From positions 1 to 64,000 of the forward strand of contig CAVRGL010000002.1 in the NCBI GenBank assembly GCA_963720735.1: a stretch of 64,000 nt of DNA, in the 5' to 3' direction. The first letter of the stretch is position 1, and each line of letters opens with the position of its first letter. The notes under the pieces were generated by a model that was not told where the DNA came from, ran no database searches, and worked only from the letters and a program-made list of their open reading frames with translations. The position numbers and the translations under genes were made by a program. The DNA is from JBBRHQ01 sp963720735. GTDB taxonomy: Bacteria > Actinomycetota > Thermoleophilia > Solirubrobacterales > 70-9. Positions 43,320 to 51,584 of this stretch are shown here, piece after piece.

Positions 43320-45392
43320 CTAAGTGGCGGCGCGGACGATCCGCGCGTCGAGCCCGATCACGCCCTGCTCGAGGACGAGCAGCGGGTTGACCTCGATCTC
43401 TGAGATCTCGGGGTGGGCCGCGGCCAGCCTCGAGAGCGCGGCGGCGGCGGCGGCGGCGGCGGCAAGGTCTAGCGGCGGGCGACCGCGGGCGCCGAGGAGC
43501 AGGGGGGCGCCGCGCAGCGATCGCAGCAGCATCTCGGCCTCCCGCTCGTCCATCGGGGCGAGCCCGACGGCGAAGTCGTCGAGCAGCTCGGTGTAGACGC
43601 CGCCGAGGCCGACCGCGACCACGGGTCCGAAGCGCGGATCACGCCGGCTCCCGAGCAGCAGCTCCACCCCGTCGGAGACCGGGCCCATCCGCTCGACCGC
43701 ATGGGAGCCGCTGCCGAGCCCTGACATCGCGTCGAAGGCGCGGCCGAGAGCAGCCTCGTCGGCGAGCCCGAGCGCCACGCCCCCCTGATCGGACTTGTGG
43801 AGGATGTCGGTCGCCTTCAGCGCCACCGGGTAGCCGACCTCCGCCGCGGCGGCGAGCGCCTCGGTGCGGCTCCCGACCCGAGCCGAGGTGGCAAGCGGAA
43901 CACCGGCAGCCGAGATCGCCTCCCGGGCGACCCAGTATCCGTCGCCCTCGATCTCCGGCTCGGGCGGCGGCAGCGGCAGGATCGCCCCGGGCTCGCCCGG
44001 CATCGTCTCGACCACGCGGCCGAGCGAGCCGATCGCGTCCTCGACCCTCGCGAACACCGGAACCCCGGAATCGCGCAGCGCGACCGCCGGCGGCGTGGCC
44101 CAGAACATCGTCTGGGCCAGAAGCGGCGTTCCGCTCCGCGCCGCGGCGCCGGCCATCTCGCCGGCCACCTCGGCCTCGCGCTCTCCGGCGTTCGCCCCCT
44201 CGCCCGCGTCCACGCTGTAGCCGCCGAAATACCCGGTGAGGACGATCGAGTCGACCTCGCCCGAAGCGCCGAGCTCCTCGATCACCCTCGCGTAGCTTCC
44301 GAGATCCTGCTCGCCGGCGCCGGCGAGGTCGATCGGGTTCTCGGCCACCGGCCGCCCCGGCAGCCGGCCGACGATCCGCATCTGAAGGTCCTCGCTCAGG
44401 GTCGGCAGCTCGAGGCCCGCCCGGGTCGCGAGGTCGGCGGCGATCACGCCGTGGCCGCCGCCGTCGGTGACGATCGCGACCCGCGGCCCGGCGGGGCGCT
44501 CTCCTCCCAGGAGCACCTTCGCCACCTCGATCGTCTCGGCCAGCGAGGAGACGCGGATCGCTCCGGCCTCGCGGCAGGCGGCGTCCACCGCGGCGAGATC
44601 GCTGACCATCGCCCCGGTGTGGGAGGCGGCCGCCCGCGCCCCGGCGGCGCTGGCGCCGGCGGCGAGCAGGATCACCGGCTTGCCGGTGGCGATCATCGCC
44701 TCGGCCAGGGCCCGCCCGCCGCGGAAGTCCTCGACGTAGAGCGCGATCACCTCGGTCGGACCGTGACGCCCGAGATCGGCGACGAGGTCGGCCACCTCGA
44801 GGTCGGCCTGGTTGCCGATCGATGCGACCCGGGTGAAGCCGAGGCCGGCATCGCCCGCCAGCAGGGCCAGCTCGGCGGCGACGTTGCCGCTCTGTGCGAC
44901 CAATCCGATCGGCCCGGGAGTCAGCCCGCCGACCCCGAGGCCGAGGCCGGCGCCCGTGTCGGCGAGTCCGCCGCAGTTGGGCCCGAGCATCACCGCCCCT
45001 GCCTCCCGTACCCGCTCGACCACCGCCCTCTCGCGGGCGCGCCCCTCCTCCCCGCCTTCGGCGAACCCCGCGGTGATCGCGAGCAGCGCCCCGGCCCCCG
45101 CCTCGAGTGAGTCATCGACCGCTTCCTCGAAGCGGCTCTCGGGGACGGTCAGTACGACCAGATCGGGACTCTCAGGAACCTCGCGCAGCGACGTGTAGGC
45201 GCGCTGGCCGAGGATCTCCCCCCCGCGGGCGTTGACCAGGTGCACGCTGCGCCGCTCGGCGCCGGCAAGCGCGTCCCGGGCCATCCAGTGGCCCCACTTC
45301 ATCGGGTCTGCCGAGGCGCCGATGATCGCGATCGAGCGCGGCTCGTAGAGGGGCCCCAGCTCTCGCCGGGCGGGCTTCGCTGCGACGGTCAC
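43320..45392 (-). CDS. Acetate/acyl-CoA ligase family (NDP-forming) fusion protein
   Basis: 690 residues containing the alpha (CoA-binding, IAIIGASADPMKWG; succinyl-CoA-ligase-like with MLGPNCGG and VAQSGNVAAEL) and beta (ATP-grasp, VGYPVALKATDILHKSDQGGVALGL) halves in one chain, as in ACD-type NDP-forming acyl-CoA synthetases. The phosphohistidine is expected in the segment AAASHTGAMVSD. It activates a carboxylic acid to its CoA ester at the cost of ATP to ADP, reversibly. GTG start 2 nt after the amine oxidase stop. Substrate not inferable. Confidence 0.92.
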   Translation of the reverse strand: MTVAAKPARRELGPLYEPRSIAIIGASADPMKWGHWMARDALAGAERRSVHLVNARGGEILGQRAYTSLREVPESPDLVVLTVPESRFEEAVDDSLEAGAGALLAITAGFAEGGEEGRARERAVVERVREAGAVMLGPNCGGLADTGAGLGLGVGGLTPGPIGLVAQSGNVAAELALLAGDAGLGFTRVASIGNQADLEVADLVADLGRHGPTEVIALYVEDFRGGRALAEAMIATGKPVILLAAGASAAGARAAASHTGAMVSDLAAVDAACREAGAIRVSSLAETIEVAKVLLGGERPAGPRVAIVTDGGGHGVIAADLATRAGLELPTLSEDLQMRIVGRLPGRPVAENPIDLAGAGEQDLGSYARVIEELGASGEVDSIVLTGYFGGYSVDAGEGANAGEREAEVAGEMAGAAARSGTPLLAQTMFWATPPAVALRDSGVPVFARVEDAIGSLGRVVETMPGEPGAILPLPPPEPEIEGDGYWVAREAISAAGVPLATSARVGSRTEALAAAAEVGYPVALKATDILHKSDQGGVALGLADEAALGRAFDAMSGLGSGSHAVERMGPVSDGVELLLGSRRDPRFGPVVAVGLGGVYTELLDDFAVGLAPMDEREAEMLLRSLRGAPLLLGARGRPPLDLAAAAAAAAALSRLAAAHPEISEIEVNPLLVLEQGVIGLDARIVRAAT

Positions 45393-45394
45393 CG

Positions 45395-46705
45395 CTACCG
45401 GGCTCCCGCCGCCGGCTCGAGCGATTCCAGCAGTTGCCGCGAGGAGCGCATCCCGCTCTCGACCGCCCCCTCCATAAACCCCGGCCAGCGCTGCGCCGTC
45501 TCGGACCCCGCGAACAGCAGCGGCGCCTCGGATGCCAGCAGCTCGGGCAGGCCGGTGCTCGCCCAGCCCGGGCGCCAGCCGCCCCAGGTGCCCCCCGCGT
45601 AGGGGTCCGCGGCCCAGTTGTGCCAGGTCGAGGCGGTCAGATCCAGCTCGGGGAGGTAGTGGCGCAGGGACGCCTCGACCGCCTTCGGGTCGTCGCCGTC
45701 GAGGCTGGAAGCGTCGCGGCCGAAGCCGACGATCAGAACGCCGTCATCGACTCGCTTCCAGGCCGAGGCGACGTCGATCCCCGGCGCCTCGCCGAGGGCG
45801 TGGAAATCCTCGGGCGCGTCCTTGGCCAGCGCCCAGTACTTCGCCCCCAGGTTGGCGCTGCCGGCCTCGATCCCCGCCGTCGTCCCGGGCGAGAGCCCGG
45901 GCCGCAGGTCGATCCGCCGCAGCGCGTTGAGCGGCACGGTGAGGATCACGGCGCCCGCCCCGATTGCCTCGCCTCCCGTGTGAACGAGGGCGCCGTCGCC
46001 GTCGTGCTCGACCGCCTCGACCTCGTGACCGAGGCGGACCTCGGCCTGGACGTCGCCGGCGATCGCCGCTGCGATCGCGCTGGTGCCCCCCTCGACGCCG
46101 GCGTAGTCGACGCTGAGGAAGGACCACAGCCCCCCGGCGGCGGCCAGATGCCGCGCCATCAGCAGCATCGAGGACTCCGCCGCCTCCCCCGACATCAGCG
46201 AGCTGCCGAAAACCGACCCGAGCTCGGTGCTCGCCGGGCCGAGCCCAAGGCCCTCCACCCACTCGGTGATCGGGATGTCGAGGTCGGCGAGGTCCTGGTC
46301 GGAGGTCGGGGAGTCGGGGTCGACGCGGCGGCCGGCGTTATGGACCTCGGCGAGGAGAAGCTCCAGGTCGGCCAGCTCTGCGACCGGCACCGGCAGGCCC
46401 GGCCCGAGCCGCTTGCCCGCGAGCCGCCAGACGTTGGGAGGCTCGAAGGGGTACTCGTCGCCTCTCATCAGCCCGTAGCGGGCGACCTCGGCGCTGATCA
46501 GCGGCTGGCGAGAGTCGACCGACTGGGCGCCCAGGTCGAGCGTGATCCCGGGCAGGGCATCGGCCTTGGTCCAGGTCCGGCCGCCGATCCGGTCGCGGGC
46601 TTCGAGCACGACGACCTCGAGCCCGGACCCGGACAGCTCGCGTGCCGCGATCAGCCCGGCGAGGCCGGCCCCGACCACAATCACGTCTGCGTCGCGCCGG
46701 CTCAT
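45395..46705 (-). CDS. Flavin monoamine oxidase family protein
   Basis: 436 residues. FAD-binding DVIVVGAGLAGLIAARELSG followed by EARDRIGGRTWT; substrate-domain residues in the middle; Lys in NLGAKYWALAK corresponds to the flavin-N5 water-binding lysine of monoamine/polyamine oxidases; C-terminal FAD loop LLFAGSETAQRWPGFMEGAVESG. The family oxidises primary or secondary amines to imines with H2O2 production. ATG overlaps the TetR gene stop (ATGA). With the Rieske oxygenase it suggests amine or quaternary-amine breakdown; that is inference. Confidence 0.9.
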   Translation of the reverse strand: MSRRDADVIVVGAGLAGLIAARELSGSGLEVVVLEARDRIGGRTWTKADALPGITLDLGAQSVDSRQPLISAEVARYGLMRGDEYPFEPPNVWRLAGKRLGPGLPVPVAELADLELLLAEVHNAGRRVDPDSPTSDQDLADLDIPITEWVEGLGLGPASTELGSVFGSSLMSGEAAESSMLLMARHLAAAGGLWSFLSVDYAGVEGGTSAIAAAIAGDVQAEVRLGHEVEAVEHDGDGALVHTGGEAIGAGAVILTVPLNALRRIDLRPGLSPGTTAGIEAGSANLGAKYWALAKDAPEDFHALGEAPGIDVASAWKRVDDGVLIVGFGRDASSLDGDDPKAVEASLRHYLPELDLTASTWHNWAADPYAGGTWGGWRPGWASTGLPELLASEAPLLFAGSETAQRWPGFMEGAVESGMRSSRQLLESLEPAAGAR

Positions 46706-47469
46706 CCGGCCACCTCGGCGTCGGGAGTCGGAGTCTCGGTGGTCACCGTCGGGGCGGTGTCGCCGGGATCGCCAGCCAGCACCCGCAGCGCGTCCACCTC
46801 GAGCGCCGGGTCCGGGTCGTACCCCAGCTCCGAGGCGATGAATGACCAGACCAGCTCTCGCATCCGCTCCAGGTCCATTCCCGGGTCACCGATCATCGCC
46901 CGTACCCCGCAGCCGTCGATCAGCGCCAGCAGATGGTCGGCGAAATCATCCGGGTCCTGGCCGGCCGCGAGCGCCTCGGCGGCGATCGCATCGCGGACCC
47001 ACTCGTGCATGTCGGCGTATAGCCGGGCTGAGGTCGGCGCCAGGTCGGGGTGGCGGATCGCCCGCAGCCACAGCTCCACCCAGAGCATCCAGTCCTGCCG
47101 CTGCTCTCCCGGGATCGGCAGGTAGTTGTCGAGCATCCGCCTCATCCGCTCCTCGGTCGAGAGGTCGGGCGCCTCTCGCTCGGGGATCCTGACGTTGCCG
47201 ACCCGGTGATAGGAGTAGGTGAGCGCCTCGGCGAGCAGCGTCTCGCGGGAGTCGAAGTGATAGTGGACCAGTGCCGGGGAGACGCCGGCGTCGACCGCGA
47301 TCCGGGCGATGCGGACGTCGTCGATGCCCTCGCTGGCGATCCGCGAGACGGCCGCGGAGAGGATCCGCTCGCGGGCGCCGGCAGCCTGCTCGGCCTCGTC
47401 CGCCGGATCGACCGCGGAGCCGTTCTCCGGCCGCGTCTCGGCGGGCACGTCCACGGGGCGATCGCTCAA
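46702..47469 (-). CDS. TetR-family transcriptional regulator
   Basis: 255 residues with an unusually long N-terminal extension (about 30 residues, acidic) before the helix-turn-helix, ARERILSAAVSRIASEGIDDVRIARIAVDAGVSPALVHYHFDSRETLLAEAL. The C-terminal domain (LWLRAIRHPDLAP, ALIDGCGVRAMIGDP) resembles the BetI-like TetR subgroup. TTG start overlaps the Rieske gene stop (TTGA). It is probably the local repressor; two copies of CTGACTTTGTNNTCAG in the nearby divergent promoter region are candidate operators. Confidence 0.9.
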   Translation of the reverse strand: MSDRPVDVPAETRPENGSAVDPADEAEQAAGARERILSAAVSRIASEGIDDVRIARIAVDAGVSPALVHYHFDSRETLLAEALTYSYHRVGNVRIPEREAPDLSTEERMRRMLDNYLPIPGEQRQDWMLWVELWLRAIRHPDLAPTSARLYADMHEWVRDAIAAEALAAGQDPDDFADHLLALIDGCGVRAMIGDPGMDLERMRELVWSFIASELGYDPDPALEVDALRVLAGDPGDTAPTVTTETPTPDAEVAG

Positions 47470-48659
47470 GGATTCCCTCCGGCGGCGGCCAGGTCGGCGC
47501 GGACCTTGGACGCGAGCCAGCCGACGGCCGCCTCGCGCTCGTTCAGCGGGCCGCAGCGGTAGCCGGTCGTCTTCAGGCCGTTCTGGACGGCCTCGACCAG
47601 CTCGACGTCCTCGTCGCTGACGAGGTCATTGACACGGTCGTTGAGGCGGCGGATGAGGCGCTCGCGCCAGCCCTCCCCGCGCGGGCGCAGCAGCGCGAAA
47701 TGATCGCGGGTGCGGTCGGGGCCGTCCGGGTTGATCTGCCAGAAGCCGATCTGGTCGGGGTAGAGGTCGAGCGCCGTGTTGGGGTAGATGAAGACGTAGC
47801 GCCAGACGTGGCGGTCGGCCTCGGTGAGCTTCCCCATCGGGCGCACCAGCCGCTGGTAGAGCCGCTCGGTGCGGTTCTCGGAGGGTTCATCCCGCATCGG
47901 CGCCTCGAACCAGACGTGGTTCTCGGCGATCTCCGGGATGTAGCGCTCGTAGTCGAGCAGCCGCATCAGCCCCGGATGGGCGATCGGCACGTGGTAGCCC
48001 TCGAGGTAGTTGTCGGCGACCACCTTCCAGTTGGCGCCCTGGGAGTGGTCGCGGCCGCCGCCCGCCCGCACCAGCGAGGGGATGTCGTAGCGCTCGAGCC
48101 GCTGCGGAAGGTCGCCGAGGAGATCGGCGAGCGGGACTGCGCCCGGATCGAGGTTGACGAAGACGAGGCCGCAGAGCACCTCGACCCGGGCGCCGTGAAG
48201 GCCGAGCTTGGGCCGGTCGATGCCCCCCGGGAAGCTGCGCAGCTCGGGGGCGCCGAGCAGCTTGCCGTCGAGCGCGTAGGTCCAGCCGTGGTAGGCACAG
48301 CGGATCGCCCGGCTGCACCCGGCCGCATCGCCGATCAGCCTGCGGCCGCGGTGACGGCAGACATTGCGGAAGGCGCGCAGCTCGCCGTCCTTGCCGCGAA
48401 TCACGATCAGCGACTGCGATCCGGCGCTCGCGGTGACATACGAGCCCGGCTCGGGAAGGTCGCTGACGTGGCCGGCGAGCTGCCACGTGCGCTCGAAGAT
48501 CGCCCGCTGCTCGAGCACCGCGGCCTCCGGGTCGTAGTAGAGGCGCGGCTCCAGCGCCGCGCCGGCGCCCGCGAAGCCGTGTCCGCCCTCGACCGGGCTG
48601 CCGTTGAGCGTCTCCCCGGCGGTCTCGGCGGGCGGGGGCTTGAGTGATTCGGCGGGCAT
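47466..48659 (-). CDS. Rieske non-heme iron oxygenase, alpha subunit
   Basis: 397 residues. Rieske [2Fe-2S] ligands C-x-H and C-x2-H in NVCRHRGRRLIG and IRCAYHGWTY. Catalytic domain with the mononuclear-iron motif NWKVVADNYLEGYHVPIAHPGL (two His); the third ligand, an Asp, is probably within SDEDVELVEAVQNGL. The pattern with DxxxVExVQxGL is like choline/carnitine monooxygenase and related enzymes acting on quaternary amines or carboxylates. No ferredoxin or reductase gene adjoins. ATG start with AGGA upstream; a putative operator lies 9 nt upstream of the start. Confidence 0.92.
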   Translation of the reverse strand: MPAESLKPPPAETAGETLNGSPVEGGHGFAGAGAALEPRLYYDPEAAVLEQRAIFERTWQLAGHVSDLPEPGSYVTASAGSQSLIVIRGKDGELRAFRNVCRHRGRRLIGDAAGCSRAIRCAYHGWTYALDGKLLGAPELRSFPGGIDRPKLGLHGARVEVLCGLVFVNLDPGAVPLADLLGDLPQRLERYDIPSLVRAGGGRDHSQGANWKVVADNYLEGYHVPIAHPGLMRLLDYERYIPEIAENHVWFEAPMRDEPSENRTERLYQRLVRPMGKLTEADRHVWRYVFIYPNTALDLYPDQIGFWQINPDGPDRTRDHFALLRPRGEGWRERLIRRLNDRVNDLVSDEDVELVEAVQNGLKTTGYRCGPLNEREAAVGWLASKVRADLAAAGGNP

Positions 48660-48667
48660 GGCTCGTC

Positions 48668-48683
48668 CTGACTTTGTGCTCAG
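48668..48683. promoter_or_regulatory. Putative TetR operator, copy 1
   Basis: CTGACTTTGTGCTCAG, with inverted CTGA/TCAG ends, 9 nt upstream of the Rieske oxygenase start. It matches copy 2 at 14 of 16 positions. Confidence 0.5.
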
Positions 48684-48748
48684 CCGTACGCGAAGACCGG
48701 ACTCGCTCGGTCGTGCGTTCTCTCCTCCGGCACAAGATCAGCGGTCGG

Positions 48749-48764
48749 CTGACTTTGTAATCAG
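48749..48764. promoter_or_regulatory. Putative TetR operator, copy 2
   Basis: CTGACTTTGTAATCAG, extended by TCA so that TGACT and AGTCA also form a dyad. It overlaps CTGACT, a plausible -35, 16 nt before TAACAT (48771-48776), the -10 of the divergent gene whose ATG follows 6 nt later. Confidence 0.55.
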
Positions 48765-48770
48765 TCACGC

Positions 48771-48776
48771 TAACAT
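48771..48776 (+). promoter_or_regulatory. -10 of a leaderless promoter for the 48783 gene
   Basis: TAACAT, 6 nt before the ATG, with CTGACT as likely -35 at 16-nt spacing inside the putative operator. Confidence 0.5.
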
Positions 48777-48782
48777 ACGTCC

Positions 48783-49223
48783 ATGGGGAGCGCAAGATCG
48801 TTCTTGGCGCGCCTGCCGTGGGGCGGCCGGCCCGAACAGCTCGGCTGGCTATCGCTGACGCCCGAGCCCGAGCGGGAGCTGCCGCCGGTGATGGCGGCGC
48901 TGCGCAGCGAGGACCCCCGCGGGAGCGGCGAGGCGCTGGAGCGGGAGCGCGCCGCCCTCGAGGAGATCGTCCTGCGGGGCGGGGAGCGCGACTGGCTCTC
49001 CTACCTGAGCGAGGTCGTCACCCTGCTGCTCGACTCGCCCGAGGTCGGGCTCAGCCCCTCGCAACGGGCAGCGGCCCTGGAGGTGCTCGCCAACCACCAC
49101 CGGCTCCTGCTCGGGCTGCCCGGCGACGCCGCTGAGCGGACCGAGGCCGAGCGGGCCGCCCTGGAGCGAGGCCCTGGCGGCCGCCCCCGACGACGACCAA
49201 GTCAACCGGAACGGAGGACCATG
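48783..49223 (+). CDS. Hypothetical protein, apparently frameshifted near its end
   Basis: About 146 residues beginning MGSARSFLARLPWGGRPEQ, soluble and helix-rich, with repeated Glu/Leu/Arg segments (LERERAALEEIVLRGGERDWLSYLSEVV). As written the frame runs without stop into the next gene, giving a 546-residue fusion. However, from about 49161-49171 a one-base shift gives EEALAAAPDDDQVNRNGGP and a TGA that overlaps the downstream ATG (ATGA), exactly like other junctions here. The separate protein is therefore more believable than a fusion. Function unknown; it is first in a unit divergent from the Rieske gene. Confidence 0.6.
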
Positions 49224-50423
49224 ACCGCGACCGCCACCGCCAGCCCCGCAGGCGCCGGGATCGAGCTGACGCCGGAGCAGGAGGAGCTCCAGCAGCGCGC
49301 CCGCCGCTTCACCGAGGAGGTGCTGATCCCCCTGGAGGAGCTCTCGGAGCGAAACGGCGGCCGGCTGCCGGCGCGGGAGATCGAGCAGATTCACGCCGCC
49401 GCGATCGAGGCCCGGTTGAACGGGGGCCGGCACCGGCCCGAGCACGGGGGACAGGGTTGGACGATGTTCGAGAGCTTCCTGGTCGGGGAGCAGTTCGGTC
49501 GCTGCACCAACGGCCTGCACTGGTACGTGCCGCAGGCCTACAACGTGCTCGAGATGGGCACCCCGGAGCAGATCGACCGCTACCTGCGACCGGCCCTGCG
49601 CGGCGAGGGCGACACCGCCTACGCGGTGACCGAAGAGCACGCGGGCTCCGACCCGTCGGGAATCGCCACCACCGCGACCCGCAGCGATGGCGGCTGGGTG
49701 ATCGATGGCGAGAAGTGGTTCGTCACCTCGGCCGACGCCGCCTTGGTGATGATCGTCATGGCCAACGCGATCGAGGACGATCAGCGGCTGCCGACCCTGT
49801 TCCTGGTCGAGCCCGCCGCCGACGGCGTGGAGTTCGTCGACGATCCGCCCTTCACCCACAACTACCCGCACGGGCACCCGACCGTCCGCTTCAGCGGCGT
49901 GGAGGTCCCCGAGGACGCGGTGATCGGCGGCCTGGGCGCCGGCGACGACCTGCAGCGGATGTGGTTCACGGAGGAGAGGCTGGGCATCGCGACCCACGGC
50001 CTCGGAGCGATGTGGCGGCTGATCGACGAGACGACCGAGTGGGCCCTTCACCGCGAGCAGGGCGGGCAGCGGATCTTCGACTACCAGGGCGTCTCCTTCC
50101 CGCTCGCCGACTCGGCGACCGATGCGGCCGCGGGCCGCCTGCTCACCGCCCAGGTCGCCCAGCTCACGGACGCCGGCGCGCCCGCCAAGATCGTCCACGC
50201 CAAGGCCTCGATGGCGAAGCTCTTCGTCAGCGAAGCCGCCTGCCGCGCGGCCGACCGGGCCGTGCAGATCTTCGGCGGCCGCGGCTATATCCGCACCAAC
50301 GTCGCCGAGCGCTTCTGGCGCGAGCTGCGGGTCGACCGGATCTGGGAGGGGACCTCCGAGATCCAGCGGCTGATCATCGCCCGCGCCCTGGAGCGACGCG
50401 GCGTCGAGGCGACCATCCACTGA
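49221..50423 (+). CDS. Acyl-CoA dehydrogenase family protein
   Basis: 400 residues from ATG 49221, chosen for the CGGAGGACC Shine-Dalgarno just before it and because the family domain begins at ELTPEQEELQQRARRF. Conserved pieces: EHGGQGWTMFESFLVGEQFG, VTEEHAGSDPSGIA, DGEKWFVTSADA, RAVQIFGGRGYIRTNVAERFWRELRVDRIWEGTSEIQRL, with the Glu of WEGTSEIQ as probable base. Paralogous to the enzyme at 42063-43265. The divergent arrangement around shared operator-like sites suggests both act on intermediates of the same degradation route. Confidence 0.92.
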   Translation: MTATATASPAGAGIELTPEQEELQQRARRFTEEVLIPLEELSERNGGRLPAREIEQIHAAAIEARLNGGRHRPEHGGQGWTMFESFLVGEQFGRCTNGLHWYVPQAYNVLEMGTPEQIDRYLRPALRGEGDTAYAVTEEHAGSDPSGIATTATRSDGGWVIDGEKWFVTSADAALVMIVMANAIEDDQRLPTLFLVEPAADGVEFVDDPPFTHNYPHGHPTVRFSGVEVPEDAVIGGLGAGDDLQRMWFTEERLGIATHGLGAMWRLIDETTEWALHREQGGQRIFDYQGVSFPLADSATDAAAGRLLTAQVAQLTDAGAPAKIVHAKASMAKLFVSEAACRAADRAVQIFGGRGYIRTNVAERFWRELRVDRIWEGTSEIQRLIIARALERRGVEATIH

Positions 50424-50445
50424 CCCGGGCGCGGCGCCCACACTC

Positions 50446-50551
50446 ACGTGGGACCTTTCAGACGTCTATATGGCGCCTCAGAAGCCCCACGTCAGAGCGT
50501 TCGGCGACGTGGGACCTTTCAAGCGTCTATATGGCGGCTCAAAGGTCCCAC
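50446..50551 (+). repeat. Tandem hairpin repeats between convergent genes
   Basis: Two similar units about 61 nt apart, each beginning ACGTGGGACCTTTCA and sharing CGTCTATATGGCG. The second forms a perfect 11-bp stem, GTGGGACCTTT (50509-50519) with AAAGGTCCCAC (50541-50551), loop 21 nt. The first has a weaker stem (GTGGG at 50448 with CCCAC ending 50490). Placed 22 nt after the acyl-CoA dehydrogenase stop and 20 nt before the speB stop, they probably act as a bidirectional terminator or belong to a dispersed intergenic repeat family. Confidence 0.7.
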
Positions 50552-50570
50552 CCCGGGGCGAACGCCCGGG

Positions 50571-51530
50571 TTAGTTGCGGGCGACGGCTATCCCGGTGAC
50601 GATCTCGCGGACGATCCGCTCGGCCGCGAGCGCGGTGATGTCCGCGGAGCCAACGGCGGTGGGAATGACCTCGACCACCTCAGCGCCGATCAGCTTGGTG
50701 CGGGCGGCGATCTGGCGGGCCGCCGAGAGCAGGTCGGCGCTCGTCATCCCCCCTGGCTCGGGTGTGCCGGTGCCCGGCGCGTAGGCCGGGTCGAGCACGT
50801 CGACGTCGATCGAGAGGAAGACGGGGCCGCTGCCGACCGCGGCGATCGCCAGGTCGGTCACCTCGGAGATGCCGAGGTCGCGGACGTCGTGCATGAAGAA
50901 GCTGGTGATGCCCCGCTCCGCCTGCCAGGCGAACTCCTTCTCCCCCGGCCAGTAGCCGCGCAGGCCGATCTGGACGTAGCGGCTCGGGTCCAGCGATCCC
51001 TGCTCGATAAGCCGGAACATCGGCGTCCCGTGCGAGACCTCGACCCCGAAGACCTCCTCGCCGGTATCGGTGTGGGTGTCGAAATGGATCATGCCCACCG
51101 CGCCATGGCGCCCCGCGCATGCCCGGATGTCGGGCTCGGCGATCGAGTGATCGCCCCCGAGGACGATCGGGATCGCCCCGGCGGCCAGCGCCTCGCCGAC
51201 GGTCGCCTCGATCGCCTCGTGAGATCGGGCCGGGTCCGCCGGCAGCACCGGGGCGTCGCCGAAGTCGATCACCCGCAGCGCGGCGAAGCCGTCGACCCTG
51301 GCCTCGAGGTGGGGACCGGGAGGGCAGCTCGCGGCCCGGATCGCCCTCGGCCCGAAGCGAGCTCCCGGACGGTCGGAGACGAGGTCATCGGTCGGGGCGC
51401 CGACGATCACCACATCGGCGCCTTCGAGCTCGGCCGGGTCCTCGGTCCAGGGCACGCCGCTGAAGCTCGGCAGCCCGGCGTAGTCGGGCTTCTCCCCGTA
51501 CTTCCGCCAGCGCTCGAGCGGGTCGATCAC
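50571..51530 (-). CDS. speB: Agmatinase / arginase-family ureohydrolase
   Basis: 319 residues from GTG 51530. Binuclear manganese ligands: GGDHS, the second motif as IHFDTHTDTG (most family members have DAHxD; here the second position is Thr), and SIDVDVLDPAYAPGTGTPEPGG. These define the ureohydrolase family; length and the TPEPGG ending favour agmatinase-like (or guanidinobutyrase-like) enzymes, which release urea. Start supported by a TAGGAT hexamer 7 nt upstream, divergent from recQ. Confidence 0.88.
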   Translation of the reverse strand: MIDPLERWRKYGEKPDYAGLPSFSGVPWTEDPAELEGADVVIVGAPTDDLVSDRPGARFGPRAIRAASCPPGPHLEARVDGFAALRVIDFGDAPVLPADPARSHEAIEATVGEALAAGAIPIVLGGDHSIAEPDIRACAGRHGAVGMIHFDTHTDTGEEVFGVEVSHGTPMFRLIEQGSLDPSRYVQIGLRGYWPGEKEFAWQAERGITSFFMHDVRDLGISEVTDLAIAAVGSGPVFLSIDVDVLDPAYAPGTGTPEPGGMTSADLLSAARQIAARTKLIGAEVVEVIPTAVGSADITALAAERIVREIVTGIAVARN

Positions 51531-51537
51531 GGCCCGG

Positions 51538-51543
51538 ATCCTA
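51538..51543 (-). promoter_or_regulatory. -10 element of a leaderless promoter for the agmatinase gene
   Basis: TAGGAT on the minus strand, 7 nt before GTG 51530. It lies back to back with the recQ -10 in a 54-nt divergent gap. Confidence 0.45.
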
Positions 51544-51572
51544 AAGGGGGAGAGCCCATCGGGCCGGTTCCC

Positions 51573-51578
51573 TAGTCT
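51573..51578 (+). promoter_or_regulatory. -10 element of a leaderless promoter for recQ
   Basis: TAGTCT, 6 nt before GTG 51585; no Shine-Dalgarno is present between them. Confidence 0.45.
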
Positions 51579-51584
51579 CGCCAC

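Noticed and set aside
48783..50423. A genuine 546-residue acyl-CoA dehydrogenase with a long N-terminal extension
   Set aside because: The dehydrogenase has its own ATG with strong Shine-Dalgarno, and the upstream part ends sensibly in an overlapping TGA after a one-base shift. Fusion is more likely an indel artefact.
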